This document shows positions 7,522 to 14,617 of a stretch of DNA of 39,010 nucleotides, piece after piece. A model generated the notes under the pieces. It saw only the letters and a program-made list of their open reading frames with translations, was not told the DNA's origin and ran no database searches. Source of the stretch: Chloroflexota bacterium (lineage in GTDB: Bacteria > Chloroflexota > Dormibacteria > Dormibacterales > Dormibacteraceae); the NCBI GenBank assembly GCA_005882135.1, contig VBDR01000056.1, positions 1 to 39,010 of the forward strand, read 5' to 3'. Both the position numbers and the translations under genes were made by a program. Each line of letters starts with the position of its first letter. The stretch's first letter is position 1.

Positions 7522-8153
7522 CAGGCTCCCTTGGTGGCCGCCTTTTGCAGAGCTCGCAGGATCAACGCGGTCGAGGTGGCGCCTGGATCCTGGTGGCCGA
7601 CCGACCGCTCGCCGAGGTAGGAAGCACGGCCCTTGCGCGCTTGCAGAGGGACGGTCGAGCGCATGCCGGCCTCCGCCGCCGCGGCAGCCGCATCGAGCGC
7701 CTGGTCGAGAGCCACGCCGTCGTGCAGACGGCTGCGAAGCGTGTCCACCGCAGGCTCCAGCGCGTCGACCATGGTCTTGTCGCCGACCGCCGCGGTGCCA
7801 AGGTCCTTGACCGAGGCCAGCGCGGCGGACAGGACTTCGACGAGCTGGTTGCCCTCGAACGTCATCTGCTCGCCGAGCACGCGGCCGCCGCTGCGCAGCG
7901 CCGAACCCCACAGGGGTCCGCTGGCTCCGCCCACGGTCGAGACGAGCGTCCGCCCGGCGAGCACGAGGAGCTTCCCTGGCGGCGACCCGTCATCCGCGCC
8001 GAGAGCCTGGACGACAGCCTCGAATCCTCTGACCATGTTGGTGCCGTGGTCCCCGTCGCCGATCGCCGCGTCGAGCTGGACCAGGTGGTCGCGCTCGGCG
8101 CGGACGGCGACATCGATCTCGCGCATCCAGGAGGTGATCGTGGCCGCGTCCAT
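7521..8153 (-). CDS. dhaL: Dihydroxyacetone kinase ADP-binding subunit DhaL
   Basis: DhaL holds a permanently bound ADP that is rephosphorylated by DhaM and used to phosphorylate DHA on DhaK. From ATG 8153 it has 210 residues, the family length. The Mg-coordinating Asp triplet is in QLDAAIGDGDHGTNM, and the nucleotide loops are STVGGASGPLWG and GERSVGHQDPGATST. Family alignment suits the ATG at 8153 (MDAATITSW); the in-frame TTG at 8171 adds six residues and has no ribosome site. Upstream dhaK ends at 8180 and downstream EI overlaps by ATGA. The presence of DhaM, and no ATP-dependent fusion, makes this the PTS type rather than the ATP-dependent DHA kinase. Confidence 0.93.
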   Translation of the reverse strand: MDAATITSWMREIDVAVRAERDHLVQLDAAIGDGDHGTNMVRGFEAVVQALGADDGSPPGKLLVLAGRTLVSTVGGASGPLWGSALRSGGRVLGEQMTFEGNQLVEVLSAALASVKDLGTAAVGDKTMVDALEPAVDTLRSRLHDGVALDQALDAAAAAAEAGMRSTVPLQARKGRASYLGERSVGHQDPGATSTALILRALQKAATKGA

Positions 8154-8179
8154 GACCCTGTGGCTGATCAAGTTAATCG

Positions 8180-9202
8180 CTACGCGCCCCAGCGCAACGC
8201 CGGGGTGTGGACAGGGGCGTCCCAGAGCCTGGTCAGCTCCTCGTCGAGCTCGAGCACAGTCAGCGAGGCGCCGGCCATCTCGAGAGATGTGATGTAGCTG
8301 CCGACGAGGTTGCGCACGGGCTCGAGGCCGGCGGCGCGGAGCTTCTTGTCGACCTCGCCATAGAGAAGGTAAAGCTCGAGCAGAGGGGTGCCGCCCATCC
8401 CGTTGACGAAGGCGAGGACCTTGGCCCCCTTCTTCGCCTTGAGGTCGGAGACGACCGCTTCCACCATCACGTCGACGATCTCGCTGGCGGGCCCGAGCTG
8501 CGCCCGGCGGCGACCCGGCTCTCCGTGGATGCCGATGCCGAGCTCGACCTGCCCTTCCGGCAGCTCAAAGATCGCCTTGCCCGACGCAGGCGGTACGCAT
8601 GACGAAAGCGCGACTCCAAAAGAGCGTGCACGCGCGTTGACGCGCTTGACCGTGTCGGTGACCTTGGCCAGGTCCGCCCCGCTTTCGGCCGCCGCGCCCG
8701 CGATCTTCTCCGCGAGCACGGTGGCGCCCACACCGCGGCGGCCCGCGGTATAGAGCGAGTCCTGAACCGCGACGTCGTCATCGATGACGACCGCCGTGAC
8801 CTTGATTCCCTCGTCGGCGGCGTCCTCGGCCGCGAGCTTGAAGTTGAGCACATCGCCCGTGTAGTTCTTGACGATGTGGACCACGCCCGCCCCGCCGTCG
8901 ACCGCCTTGGTCGCGGCGAGCATCTGGCCCGGCACGGGTGAGGTGAAGACCTCGCCCGGGCACGCCGCGTCGAGCATGCCGAGACCGACGAATCCGCCGT
9001 GGAGCGGCTCGTGGCCGGAGCCCCCGCCCGAGATGAGCGCCACCTTGCCACGCTTCGGCGCGCCCTGGCGGACGATGATCTGCGCCGCCGGGTCATAGCG
9101 AAGGAGGTCGGGGTGCGCGGCGGCCAGGCCGGCAAGCGATTCCTTGACGACATTCGCCGGGTCGTTGAGGAACTTGCGCATCTGGTTGGTTTCGACTGCC
9201 AT
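8180..9202 (-). CDS. dhaK: Dihydroxyacetone kinase DHA-binding subunit DhaK
   Basis: This 340-residue protein binds DHA covalently through a histidine and receives phosphate via DhaL to give DHAP for glycolysis. The fold markers are VALISGGGSGHEPLHGGFVG near residue 53 and FTSPVPGQML. The substrate-binding His is residue 226 in ELGIGIHGEPG, and VALSSCVPP and FVNGMGGTPLLELY follow. The ATG has AAGGAGAG upstream. It sits between the aquaporin gene (20-base gap) and dhaL in a four-gene minus-strand operon. All expected residues are present, so the enzyme should be active. Confidence 0.96.
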   Translation of the reverse strand: MAVETNQMRKFLNDPANVVKESLAGLAAAHPDLLRYDPAAQIIVRQGAPKRGKVALISGGGSGHEPLHGGFVGLGMLDAACPGEVFTSPVPGQMLAATKAVDGGAGVVHIVKNYTGDVLNFKLAAEDAADEGIKVTAVVIDDDVAVQDSLYTAGRRGVGATVLAEKIAGAAAESGADLAKVTDTVKRVNARARSFGVALSSCVPPASGKAIFELPEGQVELGIGIHGEPGRRRAQLGPASEIVDVMVEAVVSDLKAKKGAKVLAFVNGMGGTPLLELYLLYGEVDKKLRAAGLEPVRNLVGSYITSLEMAGASLTVLELDEELTRLWDAPVHTPALRWGA

Positions 9203-9221
9203 TCTTTCTCTCCTTGGTGCG

Positions 9222-10010
9222 CTAGTGCGCGGCAGCGACGTGCGCCGGCGCCTCTTCGTGGGACACGGCTTCTTCGATCGGCTGCTCGACGTGGCGCGGG
9301 TTGGCCAGGTAGTCGTAGGCGAATGACGCCAGGGCCGCTCCGACCAGGCCGGGAATCAGGTAGACGGGGATGTACTGCGCCCAGAAGGTCGAGCCGCCGG
9401 CGATCGCCTGCACGAGCTCGGGGCCAAAAGCGCGCGCCGGGTTGAGCGAGGCGCCGGTGACGGGGCCGAAGATCAGGATGATCCCGACCACCGCGCCGCC
9501 GATGACCAGGCCGGCCAGCTGCTGCGGTGAGCGGCCGTCGACGATGCCGAGGATGGCGAAGAGCAAAAGCCCCGTGCCGGCAGCTTCCGCCAGCGCGGCC
9601 TGCAGGTAATAAGAGGTCGAGGCGTCGGCCGCGAAATGTGTCTGTCCCATGCCGAACGTCACGGCGTTCGCGCCGAACACGCCCCAGATGCCGAATGCGC
9701 CGATGGCGGCGCCGACGTACTGGGCGATCCAGTAAACGGGGACCTCTCGCCACGGAAACCGCCGGGTGACTGCAAGGGCGAAGGTCACCGCCGGGTTGAT
9801 GTGGCAGCCGGAGACCTTGCCGATGGCGTAGACAAGCGCCGTGATGATGAAGCCGAAAGCGAAGCTGATCCCCAGCAGGTCAGCTTCGGTCACGGCCGGC
9901 ACCGCTTTGCCCGCCAGGGTCAAGGTCGCGATCACCGAACCGGGCCCGACCAGGACCAGGGCCGCCGTGCCCAGAACTTCAGCCAAGAAACGTTGTCGAA
10001 TCGAGTACAT
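9222..10010 (-). CDS. MIP-family channel (aquaporin / glycerol-DHA facilitator)
   Basis: This 262-residue protein has six membrane helices and the two NPA loops of the aquaporin family: SGCHINPAVTFAL and GASLNPARAFGPEL. The residue after NPAR is Ala, whereas glycerol facilitators usually have Asp there and water channels Ser, so selectivity cannot be read with confidence. As first gene of the operon with dhaK, dhaL and EI it most likely admits DHA or glycerol, which is inference from context. No glycerol dehydrogenase or glycerol kinase gene lies nearby. The C-terminal tail (about residues 240-262) is His/Glu/Ala-rich and hydrophilic. Its promoter and palindromic operator lie just upstream, and a second 11-bp half-site copy falls inside its first codons. 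Confidence 0.92.
   Translation of the reverse strand: MYSIRQRFLAEVLGTAALVLVGPGSVIATLTLAGKAVPAVTEADLLGISFAFGFIITALVYAIGKVSGCHINPAVTFALAVTRRFPWREVPVYWIAQYVGAAIGAFGIWGVFGANAVTFGMGQTHFAADASTSYYLQAALAEAAGTGLLLFAILGIVDGRSPQQLAGLVIGGAVVGIILIFGPVTGASLNPARAFGPELVQAIAGGSTFWAQYIPVYLIPGLVGAALASFAYDYLANPRHVEQPIEEAVSHEEAPAHVAAAH
9993..10003. promoter_or_regulatory. Second copy of operator half-site within the aquaporin start
   Basis: The 11-mer TTGTCGAATCG at 9993-10003 is repeated exactly at 10052-10062, where it forms the right half of the palindrome. The copies are 59 bp apart, about 5.6 helical turns. This copy overlaps codons 3-6 of the aquaporin gene and may be an auxiliary repressor site. Confidence 0.4.
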
Positions 10011-10044
10011 CGCCGTGAAACCCCCTCGTTAATTCTGACTAGTG

Positions 10045-10059
10045 TTCGACATTGTCGAA
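10045..10059. promoter_or_regulatory. Perfect 15-bp palindromic operator for the aquaporin-dhaKL-EI operon
   Basis: TTCGACA-T-TGTCGAA is a perfect palindrome with 7-bp arms. It lies 12 bases downstream of the -10 box of the operon promoter, so it covers the first transcribed bases. That position fits repression. The IclR protein encoded at 4380-5186 is the only local candidate regulator. Confidence 0.65.
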
Positions 10060-10071
10060 TCGGTTTCGCAA

Positions 10072-10100
10072 AACCTACGCTGCCCTGTGGATTTTGTCAA
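10072..10100 (-). promoter_or_regulatory. Sigma70 promoter of the aquaporin-dhaK-dhaL-EI operon
   Basis: On the minus strand a consensus TTGACA (10100-10095) and TAGGTT (10077-10072) are spaced by exactly 17 bp. Transcription would start near 10065, immediately before the palindrome at 10059-10045, giving a 5' leader of about 55 bases. Confidence 0.65.
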
Positions 10101-10110
10101 GAGAAAACTA

Positions 10111-10137
10111 TGGCGCCTGCGCCAGTTCGTCGCGAAC
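10111..10137. repeat. Two adjacent inverted repeats upstream of the DHA promoter
   Basis: TGGCGC-CT-GCGCCA (10111-10124) is directly followed by GTTCG-TCG-CGAAC (10125-10137). They begin 11 bp upstream of the -35 box at 10095-10100, on the far side from the operator. The position suits an activator site, or they could be a hairpin separating the divergent cimA leader. I see no gene in 10138-10246. Confidence 0.4.
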
Positions 10138-10246
10138 GCACGTGGACGCGACCCAGGTGTGTCAACGCCGCACCAACACGTGGACCCGGATTTGGTGGCC
10201 AAACCCATGCGCGCAGCGCCTCGAATGTCCTAGCCTTGCACCCAGC

Positions 10247-10303
10247 ATGCGCAACCAGCGCGGCATTGCGATCGAGATTAGCCGGGGAGGTCCCCCGACT
10301 TAG
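10247..10303 (+). CDS. Isoleucine leader peptide of the cimA attenuator
   Basis: ATG 10247 to TAG 10301-10303 encodes 18 residues, MRNQRGIAIEISRGGPPT, with Ile codons at 10265, 10271 and 10277 (three in a run of five). It ends 56 bases before the citramalate synthase start. No ribosome site is visible; a -10-like TAGCCT at 10231-10236 would start transcription close to the ATG, so a leaderless message is possible. Ile is the end product of the citramalate route, so enrichment of Ile codons here is what a ribosome-mediated attenuator needs. The arginine-glycine codons after the Ile run form segment A of the RNA switch. Confidence 0.72.
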   Translation: MRNQRGIAIEISRGGPPT

Positions 10304-10359
10304 CGCGCGTCGCTGATTCGGTGGACCTCCCGGCCTAAACAAGGTCGGGAGGTTTTTTT
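10285..10359 (+). promoter_or_regulatory. Transcription attenuator with terminator that also masks the Shine-Dalgarno
   Basis: Three segments can pair in alternative ways. Segment A (10285-10293, GGGAGGTCC) is exactly complementary to segment B (10323-10331, GGACCTCCC). Segment B also starts the terminator stem, 10325-10335 with 10343-10353 (11 bp with one G-U pair, loop TAAACAA), followed by seven T at 10353-10359. The cimA ATG follows immediately at 10360. A ribosome stalled at the first Ile codons leaves A free to pair with B, giving read-through; a ribosome reaching the stop covers A, giving termination. GGGAGG (10347-10352) in the terminator is also the only ribosome site for cimA. Confidence 0.75.
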
Positions 10360-11946
10360 ATGTCCGCCCGGAAGCCGATTGTCATCTACGACACGACGCT
10401 GCGCGACGGCGCGCAGGGTCCGGCCGTCTCTTTCTCGGCCGCGGACAAGGAGCGCATCGCGCGCATCCTCGACGGCCTGGGCTTCGACTATGTCGAGGGC
10501 GGCTTCCCGGGGTCGAACCCGAAGGACGAGGAGCTGTTCGCCGGCCTCGCGGCAGAGCCGCTCCGCCACTCGCGGCTGGCCGCCTTCGGCGCGACGCGGC
10601 GCGCGGGCGGGCGGTGCCAGGACGACGCCAACCTCAAGGCGCTGGTCGAAAGCCAGGCTCCGGTGTGGACGCTCGTGGGCAAGAGCGACACCTGGCAGGT
10701 GGCGACCGTGCTGCAGACGACGAACAACGAAAACCTCGCCATGGTCGAGGAGTCGGTTGCTTATGGCGTGGGGATGGGCCGCGAGGTCATCTTCGACGCG
10801 GAGCATTTCTTCGACGGCTTCGCCCGCGACGGCGAGTACGCCACCGAGGTCTGCCTAGTGGCGGCACGCGCTGGCGCATCGTGGGTCGTCCTTTGCGACA
10901 CCAACGGCGGCAGCCAGCCCGATGCGATCGAGGAAGGCGTGAAGGCGGTCCGCACGGCGCTGGCCGGCATCGGCAGCAAGACGCGCGTGGGCATCCACAC
11001 GCACAACGACTGCGAGCTCGCCGTTGCCAACTCTCTTGCCGGCGTGATCGCCGGCGCTGAGATGGTGCAGGGAACCATCAACGGCTACGGCGAGCGATGC
11101 GGCAACGCGAACCTCGTGTCCGTGGTCTCCAACCTCGTGCTGAAGCTCGGGTTGGACGCCCTTCCCCAGGCATCGGTCGAGCAGTTCAGCGAGCTCTCGC
11201 GCACGGTGGCGGAGATCGCCAACCTCGCGCTGCCGCTGCAGCAGCCGTTCGTGGGTCAAGGCGCGTTCGCGCACAAGGGCGGGCAGCACGTGGCCGCGGT
11301 GCTCAGGCACAAGGACGCCTACCAGCACATCGACCCGGCGCTGGTTGGCAACGAGGCGCGCGTGCTCGTATCCGAGCTTTCGGGACGCGGCAACGTGCTG
11401 GCGAAGGCGCGTGAGTTCGGTTTGGAGCTCGACCGTAACGACCCGCAGACGCGATGGTTGGTGAACCACCTGAAGGAGCTGGAGCACCAGGGCTATTCCT
11501 ATGAAGCAGCCGACGCGTCGTTCGAGATGCTGGTGCGCCGCCTGCAGCCCGGCTACTCGGCGCCGTGGACGGTGGCGGACTTCACGACGCAGGTGCGCAA
11601 GAACGGAGGCTCGGTGCACGCCGAGGCCACCGTCAAAGTCGAGGTCGACGGCATGCTCTACCACACGGCCGCGTCAGGGAATGGACCGGTCAATGCCCTG
11701 GACGCTGCCCTGCGCAAAGCCCTCGGTCCGCGATTCCCGGCGCTCGACGACGTGAGCCTGCACGATTACAAGGTGCGCATCCTCAACGGCGACGCCGGCA
11801 CCGCTGCGACGACGCGGGTGCTGGTCGAGTCGGGCAGAGGCACGAGACGTTGGACGACTGTCGGCTGCTCGGCGAACATCATCGAAGCGTCACTCCTGGC
11901 GCTCGTCGATTCGCTGGAGTACGCGGTTTCGGCTGCCGCGGATTGA
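10360..11946 (+). CDS. cimA: (R)-citramalate synthase (CimA type)
   Basis: This 528-residue protein condenses pyruvate with acetyl-CoA to citramalate, the first step of the threonine-independent isoleucine pathway. The catalytic barrel opens with DTTLRDGAQG (residues 11-20) and has GIHTHNDCELAVANS and GTINGYGERCGNANL with metal-binding His and Asn. The C-terminal regulatory domain runs from about residue 375 (SFEMLVRRL, then KVRILNGDAGTAATTRVLVE), the LeuA-type allosteric domain that should bind isoleucine. The length and the motif GAFAHKGGQHVAAVLRHK match the CimA/LeuA-like clade rather than isopropylmalate synthase proper. An Ile-codon attenuator in front agrees with the assignment. Its stop overlaps the PEP carboxylase start. 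Confidence 0.93.
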   Translation: MSARKPIVIYDTTLRDGAQGPAVSFSAADKERIARILDGLGFDYVEGGFPGSNPKDEELFAGLAAEPLRHSRLAAFGATRRAGGRCQDDANLKALVESQAPVWTLVGKSDTWQVATVLQTTNNENLAMVEESVAYGVGMGREVIFDAEHFFDGFARDGEYATEVCLVAARAGASWVVLCDTNGGSQPDAIEEGVKAVRTALAGIGSKTRVGIHTHNDCELAVANSLAGVIAGAEMVQGTINGYGERCGNANLVSVVSNLVLKLGLDALPQASVEQFSELSRTVAEIANLALPLQQPFVGQGAFAHKGGQHVAAVLRHKDAYQHIDPALVGNEARVLVSELSGRGNVLAKAREFGLELDRNDPQTRWLVNHLKELEHQGYSYEAADASFEMLVRRLQPGYSAPWTVADFTTQVRKNGGSVHAEATVKVEVDGMLYHTAASGNGPVNALDAALRKALGPRFPALDDVSLHDYKVRILNGDAGTAATTRVLVESGRGTRRWTTVGCSANIIEASLLALVDSLEYAVSAAAD

Positions 11947-14564
11947 CGGCACTCCCCGAGACCCGCGAGGCAGCCCGCCAGGAGATCCCGTCGCCCCTGC
12001 GACGCGACGTCCGCCTGCTGGGCGAGCTGTTGGGAAGGGTGATCGCCGACTACGGCGGCGCCAACCTGCTGCGGGATGTGGAGAGGCTGCGAGGTCTGGT
12101 CATCCGCGCCCGCGAGGACGACCGCTTTGAGCGCGACGCCGAAAAACTCGTGGCCTCCTGGCGCCTCGACCGCGCCGAGCAGGTGGCGCGCGCGTTCGCC
12201 TGCTACTTCCACCTGGCGAATCTCGCCGAGGAGCACCATCGGGCGCGGGTCATCCGCGAGCGCGACCGCGGATCGGAACCGCTGCCTGAGTCGCTGGAGG
12301 CGAGCGTCGGCGCGCTGCAACCCAAGCTGGGCCGCAAGCGCCTCGAGCAGCTCATCGCGACGCTCGAGATCCAACCGGTATTCACGGCGCACCCCACCGA
12401 GGCGAGGCGCCGTGCCGTGGTCACCGCGATCCGGCGCGTGGGCGACCAGCTCGAGCGCCTCGACGATCCCCGCATCTCCGACACCGAGCGCATCGACGCC
12501 GAGCGAAGGCTCATCGAGGAGATCGATGGGCTGTGGCGGACGGCGCAAGTCCGCACAGCGCACGTCGAGCCCCTGGACGAGGTGCGTTCGCTCATGGCCG
12601 TCTTCGACGAGACGCTGTTTCGAATCGTTCCTGAGCTGATGCGGGCGCTCGACGACGCGGTCGCCGGCGATCGGTCGGGCCGCGGCGCGCCGGTCGCGCC
12701 TCCGTTCCTCCGATTCGGGAGCTGGGTCGGCGGCGACCGCGACGGCAACCCGGCGGTAACGGCTCGCGTCACCGCGGAGACGATGAGGGTTCAAGCCGAG
12801 CACGCGCTGCTGGCCCTCGAGACCGCAGCGACGCGCATTGGTCGCTCGCTGACGGTGGATGCGGACACCACCCCGCCGTCGCCCGCTCTGCGGCGCCTCC
12901 TGGCGGCGGCGAGGCGATCAGATCCAAAACGGTTTGACGCCCTCGCCACGCGTTCGGCCGACGAGCCTCACCGCGTCTTCGTGCTGCACGTGGCGAATCG
13001 GATCCGTGCGACTCGCACGGGCGATCGCAAGCTTGCGTATCACTCGGCGGCGGAGCTGCGGACCGACCTGCGCGCGGCCCGCGATTCGCTGGCCACGGCC
13101 GGCGCGCCGCGCCTGGCCTTTGGCGAGATTCAACATCTGCTGTGGCAGGCAGAGACCTTCGGCTTTCATCTCGCTGAGCTCGAGGTCCGGCAGCACAGCA
13201 CACTGCACGAGCTCGCCCTCGCTGAGATCCGCGCCCGCGGTCGCCGCTCTGAGACCACTCGCGACGTCCTCGATACGCTGGGCGTCATGGCCTCGCTACA
13301 GGAACGATTCGGCCCCGCCAGCTGCCGCCGGTACGTGGTGAGCTTCACGCGCGGCGCGCATGACATCGCCGCGGTTTATGAGCTGGCTCGGCATGCGTCG
13401 GGTGGAAAGGCGCCGCTGCTCGACGTGGTGCCATTGTTTGAGACGCTCGACGATCTCGCGCAGGCGACACAGATAATGGACGAGGCGCTTGGGCTCGAGC
13501 CCGTGCGCAGCCGACTCGCCGCCAATGGCCGCCGCGTGGAGGTCATGCTCGGGTACTCCGACTCGGCGAAGCAGGCGGGACCGCTCTCGGCGACGCTTGC
13601 CCTGCACGACGCACAAGCGGCCCTGACGGCATGGGCGAAACGAAATCGCGTCCGGCTCACGCTGTTCCATGGCCGTGGCGGCGCGTTGGGGCGCGGCGGA
13701 GGTCCGGCCAACCGCGCGGTGCGCGCGCAGGCGCCGGGTTCGGTGGCGGGCCATTTCAAGGTCACGGAGCAAGGTGAGGTGATCTTCGCCCGCTACGGAA
13801 ACCGCGCGATCGCGCGGCGCCACCTCGAGCAGGTCACGTCCGCGGTGCTGGAGGCGTCGGCGCCGCAGCCGTCGCGGACCGACCCCGCGCGCGGATTTCG
13901 AGATCTGGTGGCGACCATCGACCGTCCCTCGCGCGAGGCCTACCGGCGACTCGTCGAGGCTCCCGGTTTCGAGAGCTGGTTCTTGCAGGTGAGCCCGATC
14001 GAGGAGCTCGGCCGGTTGCGGATCGCGTCACGACCCGCCAGACGGGCCGCGGGACGGCGGCTCGACGACCTGCGCGCGATCCCCTGGGTCTTCGCCTGGT
14101 CGCAGATGCGCCTGAATCTTCCCGGCTGGTATGGCATTGGCAGCGGGTTGGCCGCGGCCCCGGTGGCGGACCTGCAACGCGCCTACGCGGAGTGGCCGCT
14201 CTTCAACGTGATGCTCGACAACGCCGAGATGAGCCTGGCCAAGACCGATCGCCGGATCGCCGAGCGCTACCTCGCCCTCGGCGACCGACCCGACCTATCC
14301 GCCATGGTGCTTGACGAGTACGACCTCACCAAGGAGCGGGTGCTCGCGGTGACGGGGCATCGCCGGCTGCTCGAGGACCGGAGGGTCCTGTCGTGGGCGA
14401 TCGAGCTGCGCAACCCGTACGTGGACGCGCTCTCCCACCTGCAGCTGCGCGCCTTGCGGGCGATGCGAGACAAGAGAACGCCGCGCGCCGACCGCGCGCG
14501 GGCGGAGCGGGTCTTTCAGCTCACGGTCAACGGCGTCGCGGCGGGGTTGCAGAACACCGGATAA
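11943..14564 (+). CDS. ppc: Phosphoenolpyruvate carboxylase
   Basis: The enzyme carboxylates PEP to oxaloacetate. From TTG 11943, overlapping the cimA stop as TTGA, it has 873 residues, close to the usual 880-920. Motifs in order are: VFTAHPTEARRRAV (catalytic His150), FGSWVGGDRDGNPAVTARVT, VMLGYSDSAKQAG, FHGRGGALGRGGGP, GSVAGHFKVTEQGEVI, LNLPGWYGIGSGL, and the C-terminal LTVNGVAAGLQNTG that contributes to the allosteric site. The frame is open back to 11565, but that part is a shadow of cimA. Because the start is coupled to cimA, PEP carboxylase should share the isoleucine attenuator, which ties anaplerosis to branched-chain amino acid synthesis. No separate promoter is apparent. Confidence 0.95.
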   Translation: MTALPETREAARQEIPSPLRRDVRLLGELLGRVIADYGGANLLRDVERLRGLVIRAREDDRFERDAEKLVASWRLDRAEQVARAFACYFHLANLAEEHHRARVIRERDRGSEPLPESLEASVGALQPKLGRKRLEQLIATLEIQPVFTAHPTEARRRAVVTAIRRVGDQLERLDDPRISDTERIDAERRLIEEIDGLWRTAQVRTAHVEPLDEVRSLMAVFDETLFRIVPELMRALDDAVAGDRSGRGAPVAPPFLRFGSWVGGDRDGNPAVTARVTAETMRVQAEHALLALETAATRIGRSLTVDADTTPPSPALRRLLAAARRSDPKRFDALATRSADEPHRVFVLHVANRIRATRTGDRKLAYHSAAELRTDLRAARDSLATAGAPRLAFGEIQHLLWQAETFGFHLAELEVRQHSTLHELALAEIRARGRRSETTRDVLDTLGVMASLQERFGPASCRRYVVSFTRGAHDIAAVYELARHASGGKAPLLDVVPLFETLDDLAQATQIMDEALGLEPVRSRLAANGRRVEVMLGYSDSAKQAGPLSATLALHDAQAALTAWAKRNRVRLTLFHGRGGALGRGGGPANRAVRAQAPGSVAGHFKVTEQGEVIFARYGNRAIARRHLEQVTSAVLEASAPQPSRTDPARGFRDLVATIDRPSREAYRRLVEAPGFESWFLQVSPIEELGRLRIASRPARRAAGRRLDDLRAIPWVFAWSQMRLNLPGWYGIGSGLAAAPVADLQRAYAEWPLFNVMLDNAEMSLAKTDRRIAERYLALGDRPDLSAMVLDEYDLTKERVLAVTGHRRLLEDRRVLSWAIELRNPYVDALSHLQLRALRAMRDKRTPRADRARAERVFQLTVNGVAAGLQNTG

Positions 14565-14617
14565 CAAAGATGCCCTCCCCTCCCGCCCTGCGGGCCGCCT
14601 CCCACAGGGTGGCGAGG

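Noticed and set aside
7522-7911. Extended enzyme I start
   Set aside because: It lies within dhaL in another frame; the ATGA junction at 7521 gives the expected length.
8467-9753. 428-codon minus-strand ORF across dhaK and the aquaporin gene
   Set aside because: It is extremely Arg/Ser-rich and lies in the wrong frame of two certain genes.
10042-10233. 63-codon ORF in the DHA/cimA control region
   Set aside because: It starts inside the palindrome and crosses the opposite-strand promoter; no ribosome site or protein-like pattern.
11565-11942. Extended PEP carboxylase start 378 bases upstream
   Set aside because: This part lies inside cimA in another frame and is Arg/Gly-rich shadow sequence; the family length is met from TTG 11943.
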